The position numbers and the translations under genes were made by a program. DNA of 64,000 bases from Ochromonas danica (Eukaryota; Sar; Chrysophyceae; Chromulinales; Chromulinaceae), in the NCBI GenBank assembly GCA_015146655.1, contig VKHL01000053.1, forward strand, positions 118,798-182,797, written 5' to 3'. The notes beneath the pieces were generated by a model. It did not search any database. It worked only from the letters and a program-made list of their open reading frames with translations, and was not told the origin of the DNA. This document shows positions 39,304 through 50,596 of this stretch, piece by piece (position 1 is the stretch's first letter; every line of letters begins with the position of its first letter).

Positions 39304-42300
39304 TTAGTCCTCCATGTCAAGCTCAGGCATGTCATCATCGTCATCGTCATCGTCCTTCTTCTTCGCTACTACTACAGTCTTAGCCTTCTTCTCTCCAGTG
39401 GCTTTGATCTTCTGAGAAGACGAGGAAGAAGTAGACACTTTCTTCTGACCAGATGGTGGTAGTGCACTACTTGTAGTGGTAGTAGCAGTAGTGGTGGTCA
39501 GAGGGGTAGCAGAGAAACCCAACGCTTCCATAGACTTCCCTTCTCCATCTCCTTCATGTACTGGAACATCCATCACTGATTCTTTATCTTCAAACCCTCC
39601 CAAGGAAACCTTACTCTCTTCACCATCCTCTCCTCTAGCAAGGTCACTACTACCACTACCTGTTGTTGATGAGGATGTGGTCATAGTATAAGCTAATGCC
39701 TTCTTCTCATTTTGTTCCATTAGATACTTTTGTAAGATATCTTCAACAGGATAAGCAGGTAAGATGAATCGACTAGGTTGGAAGATATGTCCTAATACTA
39801 ATAATATCTCTTGTGCTACTTCTCCTACTTTTTCATGATTATTCTTACCTAATCGTGTTAAGAAAGAACAAATACGATATAATCCGATCACATTCTTAGA
39901 GAAGATTTGTTCATTACTTCCTGCTAATACTTCATAACGTGCTAATGATAAGAATGAAGTTAAAATAGTATAATCTTCACGTATGATTTCTTTTGGATAG
40001 GATAAGGTAGGATATAATGTAATTCCTTTTTCAATACACTGTAATCCACGATAGATAATCTCTTCAAATTGTTGACGTGTTTCTTGTGTTAGATATAATG
40101 CAGAATACGATAATAATGTCTCAACAAATTGAAAGATTAACAATGTGAAAGTATTATCACGCGGGAGATGTAGATTGTCTGTCTCCATGGTTGATAACTT
40201 GCGCTTACCCAGTGTACTACTACCACCACTACCTCGACTGCTACTTGAGGCAGTGTTTGATGACTTAGCAGCAGCACTTCGTTCAGATAGAGAAAGAGGA
40301 TTAATCGTCACTATCTTCATCTCTTCTAATAATAAGAATACTATGAGATTATGAAATGCTGACTTCTTCTTCTTCCCCTTCAATGCTGATGAAGTAGATG
40401 TAGAAGAAGAAGAGGATTCTAATGATTCATAAGATGTCAATAGCTCAGCGAGTGTCACAGGGAAGAGAGGACAAGCAATAGTGAAGACTTGTATAATCTT
40501 CTTTACTATTGGATTACTTCCTGTCATTTGATCTTGTATATATAGAGAATAGAGGGTCTTCATGATAGGGGATAAGATCATGGTAGCATAGCGTTGAAGT
40601 GTACGAGAGCTAGTTGAAGTTGAATAAGCGGAGAGTAAAGTCTCCAACACTGTCAACAGAGACACCTACACCACACACACAAAGCGCACACACAGGGCAT
40701 ATAGTGTTAACAGATGACTTGTTGATAACAATATAATACTAGTAAATAGGTTAAGTTCCTCCCTTACCTTTAATTCTGGTAAGATTAAAGCAATATCAAC
40801 AGCAGAGAGACCTTTATCATTCTCAATATAACTCTATTTAATCATCATCATTCATTCATCATTGTTGTTAGTGTTTGTTGTTCATACAGGAATCACAGTA
40901 GTAGTAGTAGTAGTAGTAGTAGTAGGCTATCATATGGTAAAGGTTCAAATAATGGTAGTCTCTCTTCAGTACACTCATTCATTATCTACTACAAGATAAT
41001 GAGTCATGTATAGAATCAGTTTGGAAGAATCAGACTTTATACACTATCTTATCATCACCTAATACCACACACACCATGTACACACACAAACCACACCAAG
41101 TACACACACTAACATCACACACAAATTAGCATCACCCAAACCACACCATGTGCATACACTAACATGGCCATGTACACACACAAACCACACACACAATGTA
41201 CACACACTAACATCATCACCATGTACACACATATAAACACAATACACTATCTAGACGATGAGCAGTAGATAGATAAGAGAGTAAAAGGAAGGAAGGAGTT
41301 CAAACAAAGGTTGTCTCTCTTCAATAAACACCAGCCCCTTAATAATAGGCATAATGAATAGAATCAGTTTGGAAGAATCAGACTTAAACACTGTTTTATC
41401 ATAACTCTCTCCTCTCTCTCTCTCAGCATATAGAACACTGACTGTAGTGGTAGTAGTGTTGATGCTTACCGCTTGTAAAGTAGGATCAACCTTGGGGAAG
41501 TGAATGAGAAGGTCTGAGAGAAGATTTAATAAACCTTTTAATGGCACTTGAACACTTCCTTGTGCACTTCCGCATTGTAACAACTATTACAACACAGTAC
41601 ATCATATATGTACATATACATACACATGACACACAGTTAGTAAGTTATAAGCGAATGCAGGGATCACACACACAGACATACACACAGTATACGCGTAGAC
41701 ACACATAGTACACGCATACACACTATAAACGTGTACACACGCACAAGAAGAGAGGTTATAGATAACCCATAGCATAGGTACTAACCTGACAAAGTAAACG
41801 ACAAACTTTATCAAAGTAATCTTTATAAGCTATTGCACGATGTACACCTCTCACATCTTTCTTCTTATTCGTTAATTCTAAATCAAAGATAGACTTCTCT
41901 GACGCAGTTAACTTAACCGAAGGCAAAGGTAAAGGAAGATAAGTTAATAGAGATCTTGCTTCAATTAACATTTGTTCCCATGTTAATGACCATTGTTCGG
42001 TCTTCTCTAAGGACATTGTTAATCCATAAAGATCGATTAATAACTCACAATGTTTAACATCATGTAAAGGATATATAGATTGTAATAAGAAGAATAATAG
42101 TAATTCTCTTAAACTTGTCAGATAAGGTATCCATAATGTTCTAATCTCTGAGGTTAAGAAAGTATGAACTATTTCAAAGAGAAATATCACTTGTTTGATT
42201 ATATTCTTCTTCAATGAGATACTACTACCTCCTCCTCCTCCTCCTCCTTCCTCTATACCAACAGAAGAGAGAAAGACTGACTTTAACTTAGTTAACAATC

Positions 42301-42853
42301 GTAAGCAAGTTTGTCCTATTTTCGTTATATTCTTTGTCCAATGACTTTTCATATCATTACGATGATCATTAGCAAGTAAGAAGAGTAACGTAGGTAGATA
42401 CTTCCATTCTTCTTGATTACCACTACTACCACTAGTCATAGTAGTATGACTTGGTAAGGCAGATTCAATGAGAGTACTAACCTTATCAATAAGAGCATTT
42501 TGACGTGGATGGAAAGGATTTTCTTCATTTTTCAAGTAGAAGATAAGGATAAGATAGGCTGGAGAACGATTAGATCGACTAGATAAAGCTAAGGTAAAGG
42601 CTTGATCAAGGTATGGTTCCATATCAACACTACCTTGAATACCACTACCACTACCACTACCACTACCACCTCTTGGTCCTTGCTGTTGTTGTTGTTGAAG
42701 AAGGAGAAGGACAAGCTGAAGGGTTTGATGTACTTTGTCTTCTTGGGATGTGTGGCCTCTTAGTCCCCTCCCAGTAGTGGTGGTAGTGGTGGTAGTGGCA
42801 GGCGTCACCCAATTACTACCACTACTATTTGATGATGTCTTCGTCTCATTCAT
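39304..42853 (-). CDS. PELP1/Rix1-like pre-60S ribosome assembly protein (four exons)
   Basis: Exons: 41786-42853, 41470-41583, 40768-40833 and 39304-40665; 869 aa, all junctions phase 0. PELP1 (animals) or Rix1 (yeast) is the scaffold of the nucleolar Rix1 complex, which acts in ITS2 processing and pre-60S maturation. Seen: helical HEAT-like repeats throughout; YFDKVCRLLCQ joined to LLQCGSAQGSVQVPLKGLLN, matching the family's VPVP...LL region; SAVDIALILPELKV; and LLTVLETLLSAYS. The C-terminus is low-complexity: Ser/Thr runs, a Lys block, then acidic DDDDDDDDMPELDMED, like the acidic tail of PELP1. The N-terminal Thr, Gln and Gly-Ser runs come from triplet repeats. Intron 2 (636 nt) contains AGT and CA repeats. 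Confidence 0.78.
40834..41469 (-). repeat. Intron 2 of PELP1-like gene with internal duplication
   Basis: Contains (AGT)n at about 40899-40924 and CA-rich CACACCATGTACACACACTA repeats (about 41060-41240). A doubled AGAATCAGTTTGGAAGAATC stretch lies near 41009 and 41357. Confidence 0.7.
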
Positions 42854-43424
42854 TCTATTAGTATGATAGGAACGGGTAGGATGAGATGAGATGAGGTGAA
42901 TGTTTGTTTAATATGTGATGATTCAAATATGAGTGATAGTGCAGAACCTTCTCATACCATTCAATGGAGAAGCGCATCCATTCATCCCATCCATGTGCAC
43001 TAGTACTGTGTTGCGTGAGAGATTTTACACCATGTTCGTATGTTCGCATTTTCGGGTTTTCGATTGGAGAACAGGTTTCTCTTTCGTTGTTGTGATTATT
43101 TGAACAAATCTTTATCTCTTCAATTGCTTAACAACAGAAAGGGTTAATGATTAAGTTTGATGGGAATGATAAATATCAAATATATCCAATATCATACAAG
43201 CATGTCCAACTCGACCTCAGTAGTAATGTGACCTCACCTACAGTGTTAACTTAAGATCGCTGCTGCTTCAAAGGAGACCTCCTGAAAATCTGCAACTATT
43301 GGACTTTAAAGTCACTTATCTACCTTCCACTACTCTCCTCACTTCATATCCTCTCACTCACTCACTGTGGCAGTGAGTGGGTCAAACCCAAGCGTCAGTC
43401 AGACAACACAAAAGCAAAGAGAAG
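42854..43424. other. Divergent intergenic region
   Basis: Between the PELP1-like gene (minus) and the Ycf23 gene (plus). A short palindromic CACTCACTC...GTGAGTGG lies at about 43353-43380. No gene is seen. Confidence 0.6.
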
Positions 43425-44297
43425 ATGATCTATCAAGTCCTTATTGCATTTTTATTACTTGCTGCTACTGCAGTAGCTTATAATTCTTTTACTCGTGAAT
43501 CTGTCTTAAAACCATTCTATCAAGGAAAGGCATTAAAAATTATCTCAGGATTAAATAATTTTGATCCTATTTTAATTAAAAATGTTGTTTCAGCAGCATC
43601 TACTGGTGGTGCATCACATGTTGATATTGCATGTGATCCTGAATTAGTTAAAATTGCTAAAGCATCAGGCAATATTCCAATTTGTGTTTCTTCTATTAAA
43701 CCATTGGAATTTGTTAAAGCTGTGCAAGCTGGTGCTGATATGATTGAAATTGGTAATTTTGATGGTTTCTATGAGAGTGGATTGAAATTTTCTAGTAAAG
43801 ATATTCTTTCTATGACAAAGGAAACACGTGAATTACTTCCTACTATCCCACTTTCTGTTACTGTACCTCATACTTTATCACTTCCAGAACAGATTGAATT
43901 AGCTAAACAATTGGAAGCTTATGGTGTGGATATTATTCAAACAGAAGGTAAAATGGGTGTTGATCCATCTAGTATGGGTGTACAAGAATTAATTGAAAAA
44001 GCAGCACCAGCATTAGCTTCTGCTTTTGCTTTGTCACGTGCTGTTAAAGTACCTGTCATGTGCTCCTCTGGTCTCACTGATGTCACTGTGCCTATGGCCA
44101 TTGCTGCTGGTGCAAAGGGTGTAGGTATTGGTTCCATGGTGAACCGTCTTCCTTCTTATCAGCAAATGTACATGGCTGTGCTAGCTGTTGCTCAGGCTAT
44201 GGGTCGTGCTGCTCCTGAAGCTGTTACCCAAAACATCGAAGAAGCCGTTGAAGAATCTACTCAGTCGGTTCGTATGGGAAGAAAGCTTGCTTTGTAA
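43425..44297 (+). CDS. ycf23: Nuclear-encoded, plastid-targeted Ycf23 (DUF561) protein
   Basis: The ATG at 43425 (MIYQVLIAFLLLAATAVA) is chosen over an upstream GTG frame; 290 aa. Ycf23 is a TIM-barrel-like protein of cyanobacteria and plastids, found in plastid genomes of red algae and many of their secondary descendants; its biochemical role is not settled. Seen: ALKIISGLNNFDPILIKNVV, GGASHVDIACDPELVK, PICVSSIKPLEFVKAVQAGA, DMIEIGNFDGFYESGLKF, LSVTVPHTLSLPEQIELAKQ and GVDIIQTEGK, all close to the cyanobacterial pattern. The signal peptide would be cut at AVA|YNSF, with aromatic Tyr at +1 as in complex-plastid targeting. So this is an organelle gene moved to the nucleus that gained a bipartite presequence. 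Later codons are C-ending, suggesting good expression. Confidence 0.92.
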   Translation: MIYQVLIAFLLLAATAVAYNSFTRESVLKPFYQGKALKIISGLNNFDPILIKNVVSAASTGGASHVDIACDPELVKIAKASGNIPICVSSIKPLEFVKAVQAGADMIEIGNFDGFYESGLKFSSKDILSMTKETRELLPTIPLSVTVPHTLSLPEQIELAKQLEAYGVDIIQTEGKMGVDPSSMGVQELIEKAAPALASAFALSRAVKVPVMCSSGLTDVTVPMAIAAGAKGVGIGSMVNRLPSYQQMYMAVLAVAQAMGRAAPEAVTQNIEEAVEESTQSVRMGRKLAL

Positions 44298-44507
44298 AAG
44301 AGTGGAAGTCTTTTGTTGTTATCAAATGCTTTAAGTGAGCTTTTAACATGCTTTAAGAATGAGAGCACTTCTTATAATAGCTTCTTGATAGATGATGTGT
44401 AGACCAGTAGGCAATATTACATTCACTATTTGAAACCTTCTTGCCATTGAAAGCAAAGCAAGGAATTAGCCTGACTGACATAGGATAATGATGATCGATG
44501 ACGGCTT

Positions 44508-45191
44508 CTAGAGCTCACTCACAGTACTGGTAGGGTCAGTATTCTCTTGAGAATGTAGTACAGTAGCAGCAGGACTATAGTACAAGGTGAATCCAACCAC
44601 GGAAACAATCACAAAGAAGAGATGTAATGCAACTTCTCCTAGAGTGCTATACACACCTTCCACCAAACCTGTCATAGCAGTCAATCATGATAGATTAATA
44701 CAAGAAGAAAGAAAGTGATTACTCACAAACTGAACAGAACTATTACCTGATAGACCATTAGTTAAGAAGTCCATAATCATTTCCAAAGGTTTTGTTGGTT
44801 TTGTCTTTTGTGCAAAAGGTGCTGTCACAGCAGGTGCTAGGATACGAGACAAATACCAAACCAAAGCTACTGCACTAACAGAGCATTCAGTCTGTCCACG
44901 AACTTTCATTTGAATGTATTCAATCCAGGTACGAGATGCTCCTTCTTCCATAAACGGTAAGATATCTTCTGTCACAGTATTCGCTGCAGCAAATTCATCC
45001 ACTTCCTGCTATTCATATCACAATAACAAGATAAAGAACAATGGTAGGATAGCGTATGTAAGTTGTTCAGAGCACTTACTGTGGTATGCAATACAGTAGT
45101 TGAACTACTTCCAAACACAGAAGAGCCAATGCCTTTGTTGATCTGTAAAGCCTCTTGCCGATTCTTTTCCACAATAGTATAACCTAATGAG

Positions 45192-45277
<86 letters not shown>

Positions 45278-46283
45278 TACACACACACACAAGAAGAGCA
45301 CAGACATTGAGATCAAATCACATTACATATCATAGAAATCCCAGTCAACTTCAATCTTCTTTCTTACCAGAAAAACAAGCTAGAAGAAGAATCATAACGA
45401 CGCGAAATAAGCGCATAATAGCTGAAGCATCTAAACCATTTCCTTTGCCTCCATTAGGACCACCATGTTTCTGCACTAGTTGTATCTTCGAGGAGTCAGA
45501 GGTTGTCTTGTTCTTAGAGGAGGATGAAGGAGAAGAAGAGTTTCCTTCTCCTTCATCATCTTTAGAGCGAGTGTTAGCATCAAACTTCGCAGTATTCTCT
45601 GCTACTTCACGTTCAATCTCTTCAATGGACTTCTTAGGAGGAAGTTTGCTGCTGAGATTAGCCTTCTCTTGCTGTTCTTCATTATCATTCTTCTCACCTT
45701 CGACTTCTTTCTCCACTTTTACGACTTCAATTAACTTTCTTCGAGAAGCTAAAGGACGACTTGTTGGAGTAGTGGGACCAATAGGGATACTGACATCCTG
45801 TAGATATCAGAGACAGAGACAAAGACAGAGGTAAAGTAAGGAGAGTGAGTGACAAGGGACTAAGAGGACTAGATGATGTTCATAGATGTGGGAGTCATAA
45901 ATAAATAAATAAATAATTCATTAATTAAATAAAAATCCACTACTAGAAGAATAAAGGGCAGTTAATAAAAATATAATATAGGCGTGGGTATGTACACCAA
46001 TCACTCTACCCCTCCCTTTATAGACCATACATACATACATACAGTAGACAGAGTGTATGTGACTATAGGTGAGAAGTGAGTGAGTGAGTGAGTGATGTCT
46101 GTAGGAGGAGGTATTCTAACCCTCATGATTCCTCTTATTCTAATAACTATGATGATGATGACCACTGGAATGATGACTTACAGCAGCTATGTCTTCTTCA
46201 TTGACTGTCGTCACAGTTCGTTTATTATTACGATTTAAGATCTTGGCTCGACGAGCTTCAGCTTGAGCTTTAATATCAGACAT
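44508..46283 (-). CDS. Three-TM protein, candidate GET2/CAML-like (five exons)
   Basis: Exons: 46182-46283, 45368-45797, 45080-45183, 44747-45008 and 44508-44668; 352 aa, all introns GT-AG and all phases consistent. The N-terminus is basic and cytosolic in style (MSDIKAQAEARRAKILNRNN), like the RRxKIL GET3-contact motif of GET2/CAML. A charged disordered linker follows. Three hydrophobic segments end the protein: IMRLFRVVMILLLACFSG, SAVALVWYLSRILAPAV and VALHLFFVIVSVVGFTLYY. This is the layout of the GET2/CAML receptor that inserts tail-anchored proteins at the ER. Sequence similarity outside the N-terminal motif is too weak to be certain; other three-TM ER proteins are possible. Intron 2 has a long CA repeat (45189-45291). 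Confidence 0.65.
45189..45291. repeat. (CA)n microsatellite in an intron
   Basis: About 50 CA units with CATACATA interruptions, inside intron 2 of the three-TM protein gene. Confidence 0.97.
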
Positions 46284-46627
46284 ACTCTTTGATTCTTCTT
46301 AATGAGAATAGACTAGTCCAGTTGATTTGCAAGGTTAAGAAGATTGATTTTCTTCGTGGACTGGACTGGAGGGGAAGGGGATGTCCTCTCTGCTGTCCTG
46401 CCCTTGCAGCAGTCATCCTCTTTCTAATAAAGTAATTCCTTACCTTTTTAATGTAATACATTAATACTCCCCTACTATGTAACTCCTCAATTAATTTATG
46501 TAATACCTCAATCCTCCACCAGGTCACAACCATTCCTCATTCACTACTTCGAGTGCATTGCATTCATTGCTATTAGAAGAAGAAGAAGAAGAAGAAGAAG
46601 AAGAAGAAGAAGAAGAAGAAGAAGAGG
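46284..46627. promoter_or_regulatory. Divergent intergenic region with (GAA)n before an ATG
   Basis: Between the three-TM gene (minus) and the FAD monooxygenase gene (plus). An AGA/GAA triplet run at about 46576-46625 ends just before the ATG at 46628, so it would lie in the 5' leader or core promoter. Confidence 0.75.
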
Positions 46628-48460
46628 ATGATCTATGATGCTTGTATTATAGGAGGAGGTATAGGAGGTCTAGCTACTGCCTTATCCTTACAACAAGCAG
46701 GTTTTAAAGTCCTTCTCATAGAACGAGATCTTCATTTAGAGGATCGTAAGCAAGGATATGGATTAACTTTAACGAATAGTCAAACAGGACCATTAGCTAA
46801 ATTAGGCTTATTAGAAGAATGTATTAGTAAGAATTGTCCCTCACATTGTCATTTCATCTTCCATCCTATTACAGGAGATATTCTATCATATTATGGACGT
46901 GCTTTACAAGAAGAGAAGGGAGTAGCAGTAGTAGGAGGAGAAGGAGGGGGAGGAGGAGGAAAGGAACAAGGTGGTAGTCGTGGTAATTTACGTATACCAC
47001 GTCAAGAAATGAGATTGATGATGATCTCTCGTTTAGAAGAACAATCTATTCAATGGGGAATGAAATTTCTTCATTATGAAGAAACTGAAAACTATGTGAA
47101 AATCTTCTTACAAAAAATGAAAAAGAGTATCTTTCCAGAAGAAGAAGTTCAAGTACAAGTTCAAGAAGAAGGTCAATATCTTCAAGATGATAGAGAGAAG
47201 TTGAACTTCCTCTCACTAGGAGAGAAGCAGAAGGAAGATGATGATGATGATGATGATGAGGTCATAATCAAAGCCCATATTCTAATAGGAGGTGATGGAT
47301 TACGATCTAAAATAAGACATCTTTATGATCCTTTTTCATCATTACATTTTCTTAATATTACTGTAATTATTGGTATCTCTTCTATTTATGATCCTTTATT
47401 AATAAAGAAAGGATATTATGTCATGGATGGTCAACAAAGATTATTTACAATGCCATTCTTACCATGCTTCCCTCAAGAGTCAACTAATAGTAATAATAAT
47501 GATGATAATAATGACAGACCTTTAATTATGTGGCAATTGTCCTTTGCTGGATTGAGTGAAGAGGAAGCTATTGCATTGAGACAGTCTTCTATAGAGTCAA
47601 TCTTAGAAAATGCTTTAGACCGAACAAAGTCTTGGTTTCCTGCTGTTCATAATCTTATACGAGCCACCTTACCAGGTGAAATATGGGCTACTCCATTATA
47701 TGATCGTGATCCTATGAATGTCACAGCAATACATAACAAGAACAACACTAATGGCTCATCATCATCATCTTCTTCTCCTTCTTTGGGTAGAGTTACTGTG
47801 GTAGGAGATGCTTGTCATCCTATGTCAATGTTTAAAGGACAAGGTGCGAATCAAGCATTAGAAGATGCACCAGCTTTAACAGCACATCTTATGAAAGCAT
47901 TAGAAAGACATCATAAGAAAGAGATGAAAGTTAAGGAGTCATCTAAGATCATGCCACCTAATAAACGTAAACGATGTGATCCTAATAGTGATGATATTGA
48001 TGATAGCAAACATATGGGAAATAGCGAAGAGTCGCAGCCATCCCAAAATCCTCATGTCGTCCAGAGTGAAGATAATGGTTGTCTATTAGCAGACCTTCCT
48101 TTGCGAAGTTTAAGTAGTGCATTGCGAACATTTGAGCGTGAAATGGTAGCTCGAACAAGTAAGAAAGTCTTGGCATCACGTGAGGCTGCAGGCTATTTAC
48201 ATTCTTCTGCCATCTTTGATCAATTGCCTGAATGCCGAGCTGGTAAAAATAGGGAGAATGGTCATGAATTGATCTGGACAATTAGTGGCGTAGAGCAATC
48301 GAATTATGATCGTTTCCTTCAAATCCTTCGTCATCGTTCTATTAATGCATTAACAGCAGCAGACTGTTTGGAGGAGAAGCTTGTTGAGGTTAAAACGCAT
48401 TTCGAGGAATATTGCAAGGATATGACGATGACGGTGGAGGAATCTTCTCGTTCTACGTAG
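46628..48460 (+). CDS. FAD-dependent monooxygenase (PHBH/UbiH-like)
   Basis: Single exon, 610 aa. Class A flavoprotein monooxygenases hydroxylate aromatic or related substrates using FAD and NAD(P)H. Seen: the N-terminal dinucleotide fold CIIGGGIGGLATALSLQQAG with Glu of LLIERD at the end of strand 2; RIPRQEMRLMMISRLEE; the DG motif ILIGGDGLRSKIR; and the FAD ribityl motif VTVVGDACHPMSMFKGQGAN followed by ALEDAPALTAHL. These three motifs define the family. Inserts of Gly, Asp, Asn and Ser runs break the central region, and a lysine-rich stretch (NKRKRC) lies near residue 443. The C-terminal 120 residues are helical (ALRTFEREMVARTSKKVLAS). The substrate cannot be inferred; ubiquinone-type or salicylate-type hydroxylases are both possible. 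Confidence 0.9.
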   Translation: MIYDACIIGGGIGGLATALSLQQAGFKVLLIERDLHLEDRKQGYGLTLTNSQTGPLAKLGLLEECISKNCPSHCHFIFHPITGDILSYYGRALQEEKGVAVVGGEGGGGGGKEQGGSRGNLRIPRQEMRLMMISRLEEQSIQWGMKFLHYEETENYVKIFLQKMKKSIFPEEEVQVQVQEEGQYLQDDREKLNFLSLGEKQKEDDDDDDDEVIIKAHILIGGDGLRSKIRHLYDPFSSLHFLNITVIIGISSIYDPLLIKKGYYVMDGQQRLFTMPFLPCFPQESTNSNNNDDNNDRPLIMWQLSFAGLSEEEAIALRQSSIESILENALDRTKSWFPAVHNLIRATLPGEIWATPLYDRDPMNVTAIHNKNNTNGSSSSSSSPSLGRVTVVGDACHPMSMFKGQGANQALEDAPALTAHLMKALERHHKKEMKVKESSKIMPPNKRKRCDPNSDDIDDSKHMGNSEESQPSQNPHVVQSEDNGCLLADLPLRSLSSALRTFEREMVARTSKKVLASREAAGYLHSSAIFDQLPECRAGKNRENGHELIWTISGVEQSNYDRFLQILRHRSINALTAADCLEEKLVEVKTHFEEYCKDMTMTVEESSRST

Positions 48461-48983
48461 ACATCACAAACAATGTAATAGAGGTAAATCTTATGTAGTA
48501 ATGTATTGAGGTTTCGTTGAGCATGTCTTGAATGAGTGATTGCGTGTGTGCATATTAAGAAATGTGTTCATGCAAGTTGCAAATCTTCTGTGGTGATGGC
48601 ATAGACAGCTACAGTACTATAGCCGACTTGACAATCCTTTCACAAATCTATAATGCAATATTACACGCTGGGTTTTCGCAAGAAATAACACATCAACAAG
48701 ATTTTTCAATATTTGCCAGACCTCTTAGGTATAGCAAATTGTATAAGGACTTGATGGAGTCTTTCCGACATAGACTATTTCCTCTATGTAATATCAGAAT
48801 CTAGTTGGTATGGCTATAAACTATTATAAACCTGTATTTTATATTTGCACAGACCGGTTTAACAGGTTTGAGCCACCTGATAGAATATAGAAGAAGCTCC
48901 TTCAAAGAAGAGCACTAACGTCATTTAGCTTAGTATATAGGAGCTACTACCATAGAGCAGTGGTTTAATACATATGTTCACTA
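48461..48983. other. Intergenic between convergent genes
   Basis: An 80-codon frame (48562-48804) has no features and is not accepted. Otherwise nothing is seen. Confidence 0.55.
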
Positions 48984-49644
48984 TTACCAACGGTCACGGA
49001 TGGTAGCCTTGTTAGCATAAGCAGGCAAGTCCGCTGTGATCGCTTTCAATGCATTCTCCTCAATGGCGCTTACAATACCATGAACATAGGTCCAGACTGC
49101 TGTATCTGCTTTGTCAAATGGCAAGTGGTCTGCAAGTTCTGATCCCAGGAAGCCTATACCAGGTTGAGATTTCATGAAAGCTGATACTTCCTATTGAACA
49201 GGTGAGACATTCATATTGTCAATACTACTTCATTGTCTCTACATCTACTAGATCTATCATACCTCAAATGGTACAAGTTTCTGTGTTGATCGTTGTTTTG
49301 CAACAACACGAAATCTTACAGTACGAAACGTCTCTTTCTCCATATCTTTGTAATTCTACCGTAGTATAGTACCATACATTCAGAGACATGACATCATAAG
49401 ACATTGTGAATCTAATTCACTCACCTGTCTCATAAGATTGATATCTGCTGGGTCATCTTCAGAAAGGATTTGTAACTTGAAGAATTCAAAAGCTGCACTA
49501 TTACCATTCACAATCTCTTTACTCCATGCCTACATGTACATTCATCACCCACCCATAGTCTAGTGAGTCAGTTAGGAGGAACAGATATGGAGAGTGTATA
49601 TACAGTGCTCATGAACCAACTAACTGCAGTAGCTACACTATGGG

Positions 49645-49687
<43 letters not shown>

Positions 49688-50362
49688 AGCATACTGTACC
49701 TTGATGGCTTTGGCAGGTGACTGTTTGCTCTCGCTAAAACGAATGTAATCCTATTCCATACCATATTAGCTTATGTCAATGACGAATACAATATTATAGA
49801 GGAGGGGAGAGGGGTGTGTGTGTGTGTGTTGCTATATAACCTTGTGTTTGGGATGTGTAGTTAGGATGAGGAAAGCTGGTAAACCAAAGGCAAAGGCAGT
49901 ATAACGTGCTCGAACCAACTCAGTGGGAGACCACCAGCCGTCACCACTATGACTATTAGGACTAGCTGCAGTTGTTGAGACCTCGTCCACCTTGTTACTC
50001 GTCTGAGGAGGATGAGGGAGACCTAGTTGATGCCAGCGATGACAACACTCTCCATAAGTTAATCCTGACTGACACAGACATAATTCATCTAACTTAGTCA
50101 TCTTAGTAATTTGCTTATTTCCCTCATGAAGACTAGCAAGATAGGATGATGTAGCAGAGGAGGAGGAGGAGGAAGCTGCTGCCGTTGTTGATGTTGATGA
50201 TGGTGTTGCAGGTTTACTGCCAAACCCTTTCGAAGCTTGCAAGAGAAAACTACTTTTACTTCTTAATCCACCACTATGGGATAGTGGTTGATAAGCAGAT
50301 ATTAATATATTGAACAAACTCAACACTATGAGCAATACTTTACATCCAATCGCCATTCTCAT
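48984..50362 (-). CDS. YchJ/SEC-C motif protein, probably plastid-targeted (five exons)
   Basis: Exons: 49841-50362, 49700-49750, 49425-49529, 49263-49355 and 48984-49190; 325 aa, all phase 0, introns of 72-170 nt. Signal peptide MRMAIGCKVLLIVLSLFNILISA with Tyr at +1 (ISA|YQPL), then a Ser-rich transit-like stretch. The SEC-C-like zinc motif is LCLCQSGLTYGECCHRWHQ. The YchJ-type segment is ELVRARYTAFAFGLPAFLIL then TTHPKHK. In bacteria the family is UPF0225; the fold is NTF2-like with a zinc-binding knuckle and the function is unknown. The later exons (AWSKEIVNGNSAAFEFFKLQ and VRFRVVAKQRSTQKLVPFEE) complete the NTF2-like sheet. The C-terminal exon (about 69 codons) may be a separate short helical domain. 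Intron 2 holds an ATC triplet run (49637-49687). Confidence 0.85.
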
Positions 50363-50596
50363 CAGATTGACAGTTTTTGCAACTCATCACCCACCAAGCA
50401 AGAATGATCAGAGTCTACATATTTGAGTATTTAGCTATTTAGGTATTTAGATATTTAGATATTTAGGTATTCAGATATTTAGGTATTTAGATATTTAGAT
50501 ATTTAGATATTTAGATATTTAGATATTTAGCTTCCTGGCTATCCCACCAAACTCGTCATAGTCATCCACGTTATATCTTTCAGTTGATATTGAACA
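50363..50596. promoter_or_regulatory. Divergent intergenic region with TATTTAGA tandem repeat
   Basis: About 50423-50530 is an array of TATTTAGA/TATTTAGG octamers (roughly 13 units). It lies between the starts of the YchJ-like gene (minus) and the GNAT gene (plus). Confidence 0.9.

Noticed and set aside
48562-48804. 80-codon ORF between the FAD monooxygenase and YchJ-like genes
   Set aside because: No motif or splice partner, and it lies in the shared 3' flank of convergent genes.
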